The notes beneath the pieces are model-generated. The model was not told the DNA's origin. It was given only the letters and a program-made list of their open reading frames with translations, and did no database searches. Made by a program: the position numbers and the translations under genes. Positions 1 through 7,841 of a stretch of DNA of 64,000 nt are shown here, one piece after another. The stretch is from NCBI RefSeq assembly GCF_047238185.1, contig NZ_JBDFMI010000006.1, positions 806,001-870,000 on the forward strand, given 5' to 3'. Position 1 is the stretch's first letter, and each line of letters begins with the position of its first letter. The DNA comes from Bacillus_AD sp047238185 (GTDB lineage Bacteria > Bacillota > Bacilli > Bacillales > DSM-1321).

Positions 1-300
1 GATCCTGTCGAAGTATCCTTTTAATATGGCCGGAGCCGCATACCACCAGGTCGGATAAATAAAATAAAGGTAATCCGCCTGGTTAATGAATTGATGTTCT
101 ATTTTTACATCTCCTTTAAAGCGGCCAAGCTTATTTCCTGCCATCTCCTGACTGGTCAGGACCGGCTGGAATAAGGGATGGTAAAGATTCCGTATTTGGA
201 CGTTCTGGCCAAGCATTTTTAAATGATTTTCTATCGTTTTCAAGATTGTGCCGTTGAAGCTGTTTGTCGTGGGATGGGCAAAGATAAGTAAATGATTCAT
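1..300 (-). CDS. NAD(P)H:quinone / FMN oxidoreductase, flavodoxin-fold (C-terminus outside window)
   Basis: This is the first 100 codons of a minus-strand gene that runs off the left edge of the window. The protein opens with MNHLLIFAHPTTNSFNGTIL, the FMN-phosphate-binding start of the NQO1/KefF/YwrO-type flavodoxin-fold quinone reductases. Near residues 80-90 it has the family's YPTWWYAAPAILKGYFDR segment, which packs on the flavin. Family members transfer two electrons from NAD(P)H to quinones or azo compounds in the cytoplasm. The ATG at 298-300 follows a GGAGG ribosome site about 9 bases upstream. Paired direct repeats at 430-453 in the upstream region could be a regulator site. The exact substrate cannot be told, and the rest of the gene is not visible. 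Confidence 0.85.
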   Translation of the reverse strand, partial: MNHLLIFAHPTTNSFNGTILKTIENHLKMLGQNVQIRNLYHPLFQPVLTSQEMAGNKLGRFKGDVKIEHQFINQADYLYFIYPTWWYAAPAILKGYFDRI

Positions 301-857
301 CTTGAAACGCCTCCATCTTTTCATAAGGTGATGCCTTCAGTATATATGTTTTGGGGTGAGGAGGCTTGGCGATATTGTTACAGGGAGCCGAATGTAGAAA
401 ATTGTCTGAGAACAGCAGTTGTATTTCCATTATGTAAGTGGTATTATGCAAGTAACTTTAAGAGAACGGAGGGTTTCCGATTATGATTTTTTGCAGATTA
501 CGTTTCCAAGCTTTGAACGGCGCTAACTGAATAGTGTTCAAAGGCTCTGCATGTCTGCGGGGTAAACGGGATTAGTCTGCCTATTTTAAGGGAACCCATT
601 TAGATGTGGCCTGTAAAAGTCCGCTTCCTGAAAATAGTTTAATTATATATGTCTGATTCTTTCTAAAGATGAACGCTGAGAAGCCCTCTTCCTATATGGA
701 GGGGCATTTTAGGCATCGATTCAAATCAGGCACCCGTTTTAAGAGTAGACACATGCATCCGGCCTGTGTTTTTTTGTGTTTAAAAAGAGAAAATGGTTTT
801 CCCAATGGAACTTAGGGAATTCTTAAAGAATCAGCAATGGACTGGAGGAAAGTCAAT
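301..857. other. Intergenic region between the quinone reductase and hflX
   Basis: This 557-base gap separates a minus-strand and a plus-strand gene, so it must hold both promoters. The only clear structure is the pair of ATTATG[T/C]AAGT repeats at 430-453. A short ORF at 483-527 with a GGAGGG just upstream encodes only 14 residues and is not supported. Weak dyads near 685-710 have no convincing T-run. I see no tRNA, known riboswitch fold or conserved gene here. Confidence 0.5.
430..453. promoter_or_regulatory. Direct repeat, possible operator of the quinone reductase gene
   Basis: Two 11-base copies, ATTATGTAAGT at 430-440 and ATTATGCAAGT at 443-453, differ at one base and are spaced 13 bp apart, just over one helix turn. 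They lie about 130 bp upstream of the quinone reductase start. In Bacillus, quinone and azo reductase genes are often controlled by MarR or HxlR-type (YodB-like) repressors that recognise GTAAGT-like half sites. The assignment to such a regulator is inference. Confidence 0.35.
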
Positions 858-2132
858 ATGATGGAACAACGTGAAAAAGCGATATTAGTCGGTGTCAATC
901 TTCAAAAGGAAGATGACTACGATTTTGACTATTCGATGGAGGAATTAGCGGAATTGGCTGCAGCTTGCGATGTGGAAGTAGTCGGGCAAGTGACACAAAA
1001 GCTGGAAAGGGTAAATAACTCCCACTATATCGGAAAAGGAAAGATCGAGGAGGTAGCTGCTTTAAAGGAAATGCAGGATGCAGATGCGGTCATCTTTGAT
1101 GATGAATTATCTCCCTCGCAAATACGGAATTTGGAAAAAGATCTTGATTGCAAAGTCATTGATCGGACGATTCTAATCCTGGATATTTTCGCCCGAAGAG
1201 CGAAAACACGTGAAGCCCAGCTTCAAGTGGAAATGGCAAAGCTTCAATATATGCTTCCGCGTTTGATCGGCTTGCGGGCTTCGTTGGGCCGACAAGGGGG
1301 GGACGGCGGAGCTGGATTGACGAACCGTGGAGCAGGGGAAACAAAGCTGGAGTTGGATCGTCGCCGAATCGAGGAGAAAATTACGTTTTTAAGAAAAGAA
1401 TTAGCCGTTCATGTGGCCCAGCGTGAGGTGCAAAGAAGGCAGCGGAAGAAGAATGAAGTGCCTGTTGTTTCTCTTGTAGGATATACCAATGCAGGTAAAT
1501 CGACCATCATGAATGGGATGCTTGATCTTTATAATGAAGCATCCCATAAGCAAGTGTTTGAAAAGGATATGCTTTTTGCAACGCTGGAAACGAGCATCCG
1601 CAAAATCGAACAGCCTGACCATAAATCCTATTTGCTGACGGATACAGTTGGCTTCGTCAAAAAACTGCCTCACCATCTCGTAAAGGCCTTCCGTTCTACA
1701 CTTGAGGAAGCAGCTAATGCAGATTTACTGATTCATGTTGTCGATTTTTCGAATCCGCATTATCGGCAGATGATTGAAACAACGAATGATACGTTGAAGG
1801 AAATGGATATTGAAGGAATACCGACGTTGATTGTCTATAATAAAGCCGATGCAACCGAAGAGGAATATCCACGTGTAGAAAATGATAAGATTTTTATATC
1901 CGCGAAGAAGAAGGAAGGCTTGAAGGAGCTAAATGCAGAAATCCGCAAGCATATATTTAAAGACTACACAACTTGCAAAATGCTGATCCCATTTGGAGAG
2001 GGCAATCTGATTTCCTATTTCAATAATCATGCACACATCCTCCATACCTCCTATGAAGAAGAAGGCACTTTATTGGAGTTGGAATGCAAGCTTGCCGATT
2101 ATGAAAAATACAAAGAATACGTCATTCAATAA
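858..2132 (+). CDS. hflX: GTPase HflX
   Basis: This is HflX, a ribosome-associated GTPase of the Obg/HflX group that binds the 50S subunit and, in other bacteria, splits stalled or hibernating 70S ribosomes. The N-terminal HflX domain (about residues 1-190) has the glycine-rich block with GLRASLGRQGGDGGAG and RGAGETKLE. The G domain shows G1 GYTNAGKST, a G3 DTVGF and G4 NKAD. The protein is about 424 residues, usual for the family. I place the start at the ATG at 858 because a GGAGG lies 9 bases upstream; the earlier in-frame ATG at 837 lacks a ribosome site. It stands alone and ends in a strong terminator. Confidence 0.97.
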   Translation: MMEQREKAILVGVNLQKEDDYDFDYSMEELAELAAACDVEVVGQVTQKLERVNNSHYIGKGKIEEVAALKEMQDADAVIFDDELSPSQIRNLEKDLDCKVIDRTILILDIFARRAKTREAQLQVEMAKLQYMLPRLIGLRASLGRQGGDGGAGLTNRGAGETKLELDRRRIEEKITFLRKELAVHVAQREVQRRQRKKNEVPVVSLVGYTNAGKSTIMNGMLDLYNEASHKQVFEKDMLFATLETSIRKIEQPDHKSYLLTDTVGFVKKLPHHLVKAFRSTLEEAANADLLIHVVDFSNPHYRQMIETTNDTLKEMDIEGIPTLIVYNKADATEEEYPRVENDKIFISAKKKEGLKELNAEIRKHIFKDYTTCKMLIPFGEGNLISYFNNHAHILHTSYEEEGTLLELECKLADYEKYKEYVIQ

Positions 2133-2140
2133 TGAAGACA

Positions 2141-2176
2141 GAAAAAAGACCTTAGCAGGAACTAAGGTCTTTTTTC
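2141..2176 (+). terminator. Rho-independent terminator of hflX
   Basis: A 14-bp perfect stem, AAAAAAGACCTTAG pairing with CTAAGGTCTTTTTT around a 6-base loop, starts 9 bases after the hflX stop codon and ends in a T run. Confidence 0.93.
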
Positions 2177-2361
2177 TCGCAGTAAATTATTAGTTTAAGT
2201 AGGTTTATGTCAAATCTAATTTTATTGTAAGCGCATGAAGCCCTACTTTCAATGTTTTCAAGGCTATTGTAATGGACTATCCATAGATTCTTGGCATTTC
2301 CTTCACAAACAACAGATTGCTTGAAGAAAGAGTGAAGAATAAGAAATGGAATTCATCTTTT

Positions 2362-2571
2362 TTATCCGAATGTGTTTTCTTCATTATGGTCTTCTTTTTC
2401 AAAAATGAGAACAGTCGAACCAGTTTCCCCATTCTGGAGCTGGGGCATAGTGCATTTCAATTGATAGCCATTCTCCCCATAATGGTTTAAATAATTTGCC
2501 AATTCTTTTAGAGATTCTTTTGAATTCAATGCTTGATCAACGCTTGAAACTCTGTATTTATAAATGATCAT
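2362..2571 (-). CDS. Small conserved protein, DUF4177-like
   Basis: This encodes a 69-residue soluble protein beginning MIIYKYRVSSVDQ. It is rich in charged residues and ends with a beta-strand-like STVLIFEKED segment. The pattern of a hydrophobic first strand (IIYKYRV), a helix with LKELANYLNHYGENGYQL and a final strand resembles DUF4177-type small proteins, which have no known function. The start at 2571 is chosen because GGAGG lies 7 bases upstream; a longer in-frame start at 2595 has no ribosome site. It stands alone between hflX and the CNNM operon. The family assignment is tentative. Confidence 0.65.
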   Translation of the reverse strand: MIIYKYRVSSVDQALNSKESLKELANYLNHYGENGYQLKCTMPQLQNGETGSTVLIFEKEDHNEENTFG

Positions 2572-2751
2572 TCGTTTTCCTCCGTCATTGTTCATTGGTT
2601 GAGCTTCACATGCCGTTCTGCGTAAAGAGTAAAGAAATGTGTGCGAGGAATTCTATTACTTTGGACATGGCTGTTTAGCTAGTTTTTGGTCTGTTTTATT
2701 TTTTCCTGACAAACCATTTATATACAAATAGAGGGGGTTATGCGAGAGAAA

Positions 2752-2788
2752 AAGGAGGCCTACTTCTTTTTGAAAAGTAGGCCTCCTT
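2752..2788 (-). terminator. Terminator of the MerR-yugP-CNNM operon
   Basis: A 14-bp perfect stem (AAGGAGGCCTACTT pairing with AAGTAGGCCTCCTT, 9-base loop) lies 5 bases beyond the CNNM stop codon. Read on the minus strand it is followed by TTTTTC, so it should end that operon. Confidence 0.9.
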
Positions 2789-2792
2789 ATAT

Positions 2793-4085
2793 TTAAGCAA
2801 TGCGCTGTACGTCTACATACAGGATTTGAAGATTATCCATTTCAGTTATGGTAAATGCATATCCTTCACCCTCAATGACATCTCCAACATGGACATCATA
2901 TTTTTGGGAGAGGATCCAACCGCCGATCGTATCGACTTCTTCCTCGGATAAGGTTGTCCCGAGCAGGTCATTTACATCTTCCACAAGCACTCTACTGCTT
3001 AACAGATAGTGATGCTCTGAAAGCTGGCGAATATCGGGTACTTCATCGGTGTCATATTCATCCCGGATTTCCCCGACAATTTCTTCTATAATATCTTCGA
3101 CTGTCACAATACCGGAAGTTCCGCCGTATTCATCAAACAGCACAGCCATTTGCAAACGGTCTTTTTGCATCCGCAGAAGCAATTCATTGATCGGAATTGT
3201 TTCAATGATGCTGATGATCGGTTTTACAATCCCTTTAAGCGGCCGGTCTGTCAGCTGGTGTGTACGTAATGCGCTCATTATATCCTTGGTGTTGATGATT
3301 CCGACGATATTATCCTTGTCCCCATCCACAACTGGATATCGCGTATATTTCTCAATTTCGATTGTATCCCAAACCTCTTCTAATGTAGCTTCAAGCGGAA
3401 GGGTCACAATATTGGTGCGGGGCACCATAATTTCTTTGGCAATCCGATTGTCGAATTCAAAGATATTATTTACATATGTTAACTCAGTTTGGTTGATTTC
3501 TCCGCTATTATAGCTATCTGATAGAATCATCCGCAATTCCTCTTCGGAGTGGGATGCCTCATGTTCAGTAGCGGGCTTAAAGCCAAAAATCCCGACCAGC
3601 ATCCGCGCTGAACCATTTAATAACCATATAAATGGAAACATAATCTTGTAGAACCACATGATTGGCGTGGCAAACAGTAAAGTGATTGTCTCTGCTTTTT
3701 GAATAGCAATGGTCTTCGGAGCCAGTTCCCCTATGACTACGTGCAGGAATGTCACTACGACGAACGCAATAATGAACGAGAGGATGTGGCTGATGGAAGA
3801 ACTGATATTAAAGTAATGGAAAACTGGATAAAGCAGTTTTTCCACAGTCGGTTCCCCGAGCCAACCAAGGCCCAACGCGGTAACCGTAATACCTAGTTGG
3901 CAAGCAGACAGATAATCATCCAAGTGGGTGACTACATGCTTCGCCGCTGTAGCGCCTCTTCGCCCTTCTTCGATCATCTGGTTGATTCGTGTCATTCTTA
4001 CTTTAACCATAGCGAACTCTGCCGCCACGAAAAAACCAGTCAATGCAATTAAGATTGCTACAAGTATCAAATTAAAAATCTCCAA
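2793..4085 (-). CDS. CNNM / HlyC-CorC family membrane protein (DUF21 + tandem CBS)
   Basis: This is a hemolysin-C/CorC-like integral membrane protein of the CNNM group, linked in other organisms to Mg2+ or other divalent-cation export. From N to C it has a DUF21 domain with about four membrane segments (first LILVAILIALTGFFVAAEFA, then the GELAPKT motif), a CBS pair (about residues 200-320) and a C-terminal CorC_HlyC domain (about 340-430). The AGGAGG at 4120-4115 overlaps the GTG at 4115, so that GTG is unlikely to be the start. The TTG at 4085 matches where homologues begin, and a perfect hairpin fills the gap. It is the last gene of a MerR-yugP-CNNM operon. Confidence 0.92.
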   Translation of the reverse strand: MEIFNLILVAILIALTGFFVAAEFAMVKVRMTRINQMIEEGRRGATAAKHVVTHLDDYLSACQLGITVTALGLGWLGEPTVEKLLYPVFHYFNISSSISHILSFIIAFVVVTFLHVVIGELAPKTIAIQKAETITLLFATPIMWFYKIMFPFIWLLNGSARMLVGIFGFKPATEHEASHSEEELRMILSDSYNSGEINQTELTYVNNIFEFDNRIAKEIMVPRTNIVTLPLEATLEEVWDTIEIEKYTRYPVVDGDKDNIVGIINTKDIMSALRTHQLTDRPLKGIVKPIISIIETIPINELLLRMQKDRLQMAVLFDEYGGTSGIVTVEDIIEEIVGEIRDEYDTDEVPDIRQLSEHHYLLSSRVLVEDVNDLLGTTLSEEEVDTIGGWILSQKYDVHVGDVIEGEGYAFTITEMDNLQILYVDVQRIA

Positions 4086-4120
4086 ATTAAGCCTTACTGG
4101 AAGTAAGGCGTACACCTCCT
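4083..4120 (-). promoter_or_regulatory. Split translation start: Shine-Dalgarno, hairpin, TTG
   Basis: On the minus strand AGGAGG (4120-4115) is followed by a perfect 8-bp hairpin with a 3-base loop (4109-4091) and then the TTG at 4085-4083. The linear spacing is 29 bases. If the hairpin forms, the effective spacing is 10 bases, within the normal range. The structure may allow or tune initiation. Confidence 0.6.
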
Positions 4121-4148
4121 GTGATGTCTAAAGTTGATTAAATGGTTG

Positions 4149-4835
4149 TTATTCATCATCATTGCTCTGGAAGAAAATCATAACAAATTTCAGCAGCTCA
4201 AACAGTGACATAAGGGCAGCTGCAACGTATGTGAGGGCGGCGGCATTCAATACTTTCTTGACGCCATGCTCTTCATCGTTATACAGAATTCCCTCAGCTA
4301 CCATCAGATGTCTGGCTCTGCTGCTTGCATTGAATTCAACCGGCAATGTGACCAATTGGAAAGCCACGGCTGCTGAAAAGAGGATAATGCCGATCCCGAT
4401 CAGGTTGGATTGGGACAGCAGAAGGCCGCCAATAAATAACAGCGGGGCTATTCCTGAAGCAAAATTGGCAACTGGAAAAAGCTTGGAGCGCCAAATTAAA
4501 GCACGGTATGATTGTTTATGCTGGATAGCATGGCCGATTTCATGGGCGGCAACCGATATGGAAGCGATGGACTTGCCATAATAAACGTCCTCCGATAACC
4601 GTACAACTCGATTGGTTGGATCGTAGTGATCGGATAAAGTGCCTGGAACCACTTCAATCGGTATGTCGCTAAGGCCGTTGTCATCCAATAGCTTTCGAGC
4701 CGTTTCAGCACCTGAAAAACCGGTCTTGGTCGGTACCTGAGACCATTTGTTGAAGTTGCCTTTCACTTTGAATTGGGCCCAGATAGACAGCCCAAGTGCT
4801 AGGAATATAAGTAAATCCATGGGGTGAAATAACAT
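4149..4835 (-). CDS. yugP: Membrane zinc metallopeptidase, YugP family
   Basis: This 228-residue protein belongs to the YugP (neutral zinc metallopeptidase type 2) family. The zinc-binding HEIGH motif sits in the segment SISVAAHEIGHAIQH, near residue 98, with hydrophobic membrane segments at the N-terminus (LLIFLALGLSIWA), about residues 120-160 and the C-terminus. Such proteins are predicted membrane-bound proteases; the natural substrate is unknown. A TAGGAGG that overlaps the MerR stop codon lies 15 bases before the ATG at 4835, so the two genes are cotranscribed. The CNNM gene follows 28 bases after the stop. The antisense strand also has open frames, but this one has clear family motifs. 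Confidence 0.9.
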   Translation of the reverse strand: MLFHPMDLLIFLALGLSIWAQFKVKGNFNKWSQVPTKTGFSGAETARKLLDDNGLSDIPIEVVPGTLSDHYDPTNRVVRLSEDVYYGKSIASISVAAHEIGHAIQHKQSYRALIWRSKLFPVANFASGIAPLLFIGGLLLSQSNLIGIGIILFSAAVAFQLVTLPVEFNASSRARHLMVAEGILYNDEEHGVKKVLNAAALTYVAAALMSLFELLKFVMIFFQSNDDE

Positions 4836-4854
4836 GTTTTGTTCAGTTTGCCTC

Positions 4855-5256
4855 CTACATTAATAGAATTAATAATGCTTGGATTAATGCGAAGCTCTCA
4901 TGGGACAGCTGTTTGCGGACCAAGTCATTTTTATTGATGCTCTTTTCCTGCAGCAGTTCCACTATCTCCGAAACATTTTTTTCCAAGCCTTGAAGCTTAC
5001 TCTTCAATTCTCCTAAATCTAAATCGTTGTTTGCTTCTTCATTAAACCGTTTTTTTATATCCTCGAGTGACATGTTTTTATTTTTTAACTCTTTGATTGT
5101 ATTCAATGTCTGTACAGCTTCATGCGTGTAATACCGGTAATTCGAAGGTGTACGCTCAGCGGTCAATAAACCGATGTTTGTATAGTAATCAATCGTCCGT
5201 TTAGAAACATTTGTCATTTGTGCCAATTCGCCTATTCTTATTCTCCCGATCCCAAT
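4855..5256 (-). CDS. MerR-family transcriptional regulator
   Basis: This is a short MerR-type DNA-binding protein of about 133 residues. The winged helix-turn-helix is clear: RIGELAQMTNVSKRTIDYYTNIGLLTAERT, then YRYYTHEAVQTL. A coiled-coil helix follows and the C-terminus is hydrophobic, without an obvious ligand domain. It heads the operon with yugP and the CNNM gene and probably controls it. The start is odd: AGGAGGGG is followed 7 bases later by an in-frame ATT at 5256, and the only canonical in-frame start upstream is a GTG at 5280 with no ribosome site. I therefore propose an ATT start; the GTG would add 8 residues. Confidence 0.85.
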   Translation of the reverse strand: MGIGRIRIGELAQMTNVSKRTIDYYTNIGLLTAERTPSNYRYYTHEAVQTLNTIKELKNKNMSLEDIKKRFNEEANNDLDLGELKSKLQGLEKNVSEIVELLQEKSINKNDLVRKQLSHESFALIQALLILLM

Positions 5257-5389
5257 GAAAACCCCTCCTACAACTGTCACGTGCTAGTTAGGATATAAAA
5301 GCGCTGGTCTGCCTATCCCTTCAATGAGTGAAAATAAGGAATAATGCCAACAGTGCATATATCTATGTTAATAATATCATAAGCTAGTT

Positions 5390-5410
5390 ATCTTAAGAAA
5401 AGCTTAAGAT
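5390..5410. promoter_or_regulatory. Inverted repeat, probable MerR operator
   Basis: A perfect 8-bp dyad with a 5-base centre, ATCTTAAG-AAAAG-CTTAAGAT, lies about 135 bp upstream of the MerR gene. CTTAAG half sites around a short centre are common in operators of MerR-family regulators, which bind between stretched -35 and -10 elements. It may be autoregulatory. The rest of the 343-base gap to the PTS gene holds the PTS promoter and no other gene. Confidence 0.5.
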
Positions 5411-5534
5411 TGAAAAAATATTCATTATTGTTATAAATTCCTTCTTTTTCCCTGATTTAAACGTCTTTTAAGTCCTATTTCTATTTTAAAAGAAATAAAG
5501 AGTATATGGCAGTTTACACAGTGAGTTTTCATCA

Positions 5535-5563
5535 TTGACATGAAAACACTTTCATTTTATAAT
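5535..5563 (+). promoter_or_regulatory. Sigma-A promoter of the PTS-nanE operon, with internal dyad
   Basis: A consensus -35 TTGACA (5535-5540) and -10 TATAAT (5558-5563) are separated by exactly 17 bases. The spacer contains TGAAAACACTTTCA (5541-5554). This can be read as an RpiR-type half-site pair (TGAAA/TTTCA) or as a degenerate CcpA cre site. Confidence 0.88.
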
Positions 5564-5568
5564 CGTTC

Positions 5569-5585
5569 ATGAAAATAATTTTCAT
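5569..5585. promoter_or_regulatory. Palindrome, probable RpiR-family operator
   Basis: ATGAAAATAATTTTCAT is a perfect 17-base palindrome just downstream of the -10 box and directly before the ribosome site of the PTS gene. TGAAA...TTTCA arms are the usual recognition pattern for RpiR/MurR-type sugar-phosphate regulators. Such a regulator is encoded at the end of this operon. Confidence 0.7.
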
Positions 5586-5599
5586 AAGGGAGGTACATT

Positions 5600-7144
5600 T
5601 TGGTGGGTATTTTCTTCGAGAAAGCTCAGAAATTTGGTAAATCATTTATGCTTCCTATTGCGGTATTGCCTGCAGCAGGACTTTTATTGGGGATTGGGGG
5701 AGCCTTATCAAATCCGAATACACTGGTAGCCTATCCATTTTTGGATACACCATGGCTGCAATACATATTTCAAGTGATGAGTTCGGCAGGCAATATTGTC
5801 TTTGCGAATTTAGCGCTTATATTTGCAGTCGGAATTGCGGTCGGATTGGCTAAAGGAGATAAAGGAACGGCCGGTTTAGCGGCCGTGCTTGGATATCTGG
5901 TAATGAATTCTACGATTAATGCCATGCTTAGCATCACAGGGAAGTTAGCTGAAAATGCAGATATGGCATCAGTTGGCCAAGGGATGATCTTAGGTATCCA
6001 GACACTGGAGACAGGCGTTTTTGGAGGGGCGATTGTAGGGATTGTCACTTCTATCCTTCATAACCGTTTTAATAAAATTGAATTGCCCCAATTCCTCGGT
6101 TTTTTTGGCGGATCACGTTTTGTTCCAATTATTACATCGTTTACAGCTATCTTTTTAGGAATTTTAATGTATCTTGTTTGGCCGCCTATTCAATCAGGAA
6201 TCTTCCAACTTGGTGGATTAATAGATAAGACAGGCTATATTGGTACATTCTTTTACGGATTTATATTGAGATTACTAGGGCCTTTTGGATTGCACCACAT
6301 TTTTTATATGCCATTCTGGACTACAGGTTTGGGCGGATCAATGGTGGTCGATGGACAGATGGTAGAAGGGACACAAAAAATATTCTTCGCTCAGCTGGCA
6401 GATCCTAGTACAAAAGAATTCTTTATTGGCACAGCTAGATTTATGTCTGGCCGTTTCATCACTATGATGTTTGGGTTATTGGGAGCGGCTTTGGCCATAT
6501 ACCACACAGCCAAACCGGAAAGAAAAAAAGTGGTTGGCGGATTAATGTTGGGAGCTGCATTGACAAGTTTTTTAACAGGCATTACGGAGCCCTTGGAATT
6601 TTCGTTTTTATTTGTCGCCCCAGCTTTATATGTCGTCCATGCTTTTTTTGATGGATTGGCATTTATGATGGCCCATATCTTCCATATTACGATTGGTCAA
6701 ACGTTTTCAGGGGGATTTATCGATTACATCCTCTTTGGCGTCTTACAGGGCAATGCTAAGACAAACTTTATATGGGTGCCTTTAATAGGAATCGTCTGGT
6801 TTGCGCTCTATTATGTCACCTTCAGAATGTTGATTGTTAAATTCAATTTTAAGACACCAGGCCGTGAGGAAGAGCAGCTAGGAGGCAATGAAATCACAGT
6901 TTCGGCTAGTGAAAGAGCGGGAACTATTACAAAAGGACTTGGAGGAGTAGCAAATATTGCTGATGTGGATTGCTGTGCGACCAGATTGCGTGTAACCGTT
7001 TTGGACCATCAGCTGGTGGATGAGGATATATTGCGAAGTACAGGCGCAAAAGGTGTTATTCAAAAAGGGAATGGCATACAGGTTATTTATGGTCCTCACG
7101 TCACGATAATAAAAAATGAAGTAGAAGAGTTAATGGGGGCATAA
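5600..7144 (+). CDS. PTS sugar transporter, EIICB of the glucose/glucoside superfamily
   Basis: This 514-residue membrane protein is a phosphotransferase-system permease with fused C and B domains and no A domain. The EIIC part (about residues 1-410) carries the family motif GITEPLEF and about ten membrane segments. After a linker, the EIIB domain (about 430-514) shows DCCATRLRV, whose second cysteine is the expected phosphorylation site. It needs a glucose-type EIIA encoded elsewhere. nanE begins 3 bases downstream, which points to an amino sugar such as N-acetylmannosamine; that substrate is inference. Translation starts at TTG 5600 or GTG 5603, both suitably placed after GGGAGG. Confidence 0.93.
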   Translation: MVGIFFEKAQKFGKSFMLPIAVLPAAGLLLGIGGALSNPNTLVAYPFLDTPWLQYIFQVMSSAGNIVFANLALIFAVGIAVGLAKGDKGTAGLAAVLGYLVMNSTINAMLSITGKLAENADMASVGQGMILGIQTLETGVFGGAIVGIVTSILHNRFNKIELPQFLGFFGGSRFVPIITSFTAIFLGILMYLVWPPIQSGIFQLGGLIDKTGYIGTFFYGFILRLLGPFGLHHIFYMPFWTTGLGGSMVVDGQMVEGTQKIFFAQLADPSTKEFFIGTARFMSGRFITMMFGLLGAALAIYHTAKPERKKVVGGLMLGAALTSFLTGITEPLEFSFLFVAPALYVVHAFFDGLAFMMAHIFHITIGQTFSGGFIDYILFGVLQGNAKTNFIWVPLIGIVWFALYYVTFRMLIVKFNFKTPGREEEQLGGNEITVSASERAGTITKGLGGVANIADVDCCATRLRVTVLDHQLVDEDILRSTGAKGVIQKGNGIQVIYGPHVTIIKNEVEELMGA

Positions 7145-7147
7145 TAA

Positions 7148-7837
7148 ATGAAGAATATGTTGGATCAGGTTAAAGGTCAGTTGATTGTATCATGCCAGGC
7201 TTTGGATACGGAGCCCTTGCACAGCTCATTTATAATGGGACGCATGGCAATAGCGGCGAAGGAAGCAGGGGCAGTGGGGATTAGAGCCAATTCGAGGGAA
7301 GATATCGTTGAAATCAAAAAACAAGTAGACCTTCCGGTTGTCGGTATTGTAAAGAGAGATTATCGCGATTCAGATGTATATATTACAGCTACCATGGCTG
7401 AAGTGAAAGAGCTAGTGAACAGCGGCTGTGAAATGATTGCAATGGATAGCACACATAGATTAAGACCTAAAGGACAAACGCTTAAGGAATTTTATGAGGA
7501 AATAAAAAGGGAATTCCCGGAGGTTTTATTAATGGCGGATATTTCCACAGTAGAGGAAGCTATTTATGCTGAGCGTCTCGGTTTCGATTGTGTATCCACT
7601 ACCCTGATAGGTTATACACCTGAAACGGAAGGCCAAAAGGTATACGATCAACATTTTGCTATCTTAAAAGAGGTTGTGGCGTCTGTTTCTATACCCGTTA
7701 TAGCAGAAGGGAATATAATGACTCCAGAGATGGCAAGGAAGGCGCTAGAGGCAGGTGTGCATTCTGTGGTTGTTGGCGGTGCAATCACAAGGCCGCAGCA
7801 GATTGCCAAACGATTTGTGGAAGAGATGAATAAGTAA
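7148..7837 (+). CDS. nanE: N-acetylmannosamine-6-phosphate 2-epimerase
   Basis: NanE interconverts ManNAc-6-phosphate and GlcNAc-6-phosphate in the cytoplasm, feeding amino sugars towards glycolysis and wall synthesis. The 229-residue TIM-barrel shows the family's IVSCQALDTEPLHSS start, VGIVKRDY with the likely catalytic lysine near residue 69, MADISTVEEA, and the phosphate-binding VIAEGNI and VVVGGAITRP segments. It follows the PTS gene by 3 bases and is surely cotranscribed with it. No other sialic-acid catabolic genes (nanA, nanK) are nearby, so the operon probably handles imported, already phosphorylated ManNAc rather than sialic acid. Confidence 0.96.
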   Translation: MKNMLDQVKGQLIVSCQALDTEPLHSSFIMGRMAIAAKEAGAVGIRANSREDIVEIKKQVDLPVVGIVKRDYRDSDVYITATMAEVKELVNSGCEMIAMDSTHRLRPKGQTLKEFYEEIKREFPEVLLMADISTVEEAIYAERLGFDCVSTTLIGYTPETEGQKVYDQHFAILKEVVASVSIPVIAEGNIMTPEMARKALEAGVHSVVVGGAITRPQQIAKRFVEEMNK

Positions 7838-7841
7838 ACGA

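Noticed and set aside
131..451. 106-codon minus-strand ORF at the left edge
   Set aside because: It overlaps the quinone reductase in another frame, and that gene has family motifs and a better ribosome site.
3049..3513. 154-codon ORF antisense to the CNNM gene
   Set aside because: It has low-complexity Ser/Ile composition, no ribosome site and a conserved domain on the opposite strand.
5541..5554. CcpA cre site between the -35 and -10 of the PTS promoter
   Set aside because: TGAAAACACTTTCA lacks the central CG of cre and fits the RpiR-type half sites of the neighbouring palindrome better, though dual use cannot be excluded.
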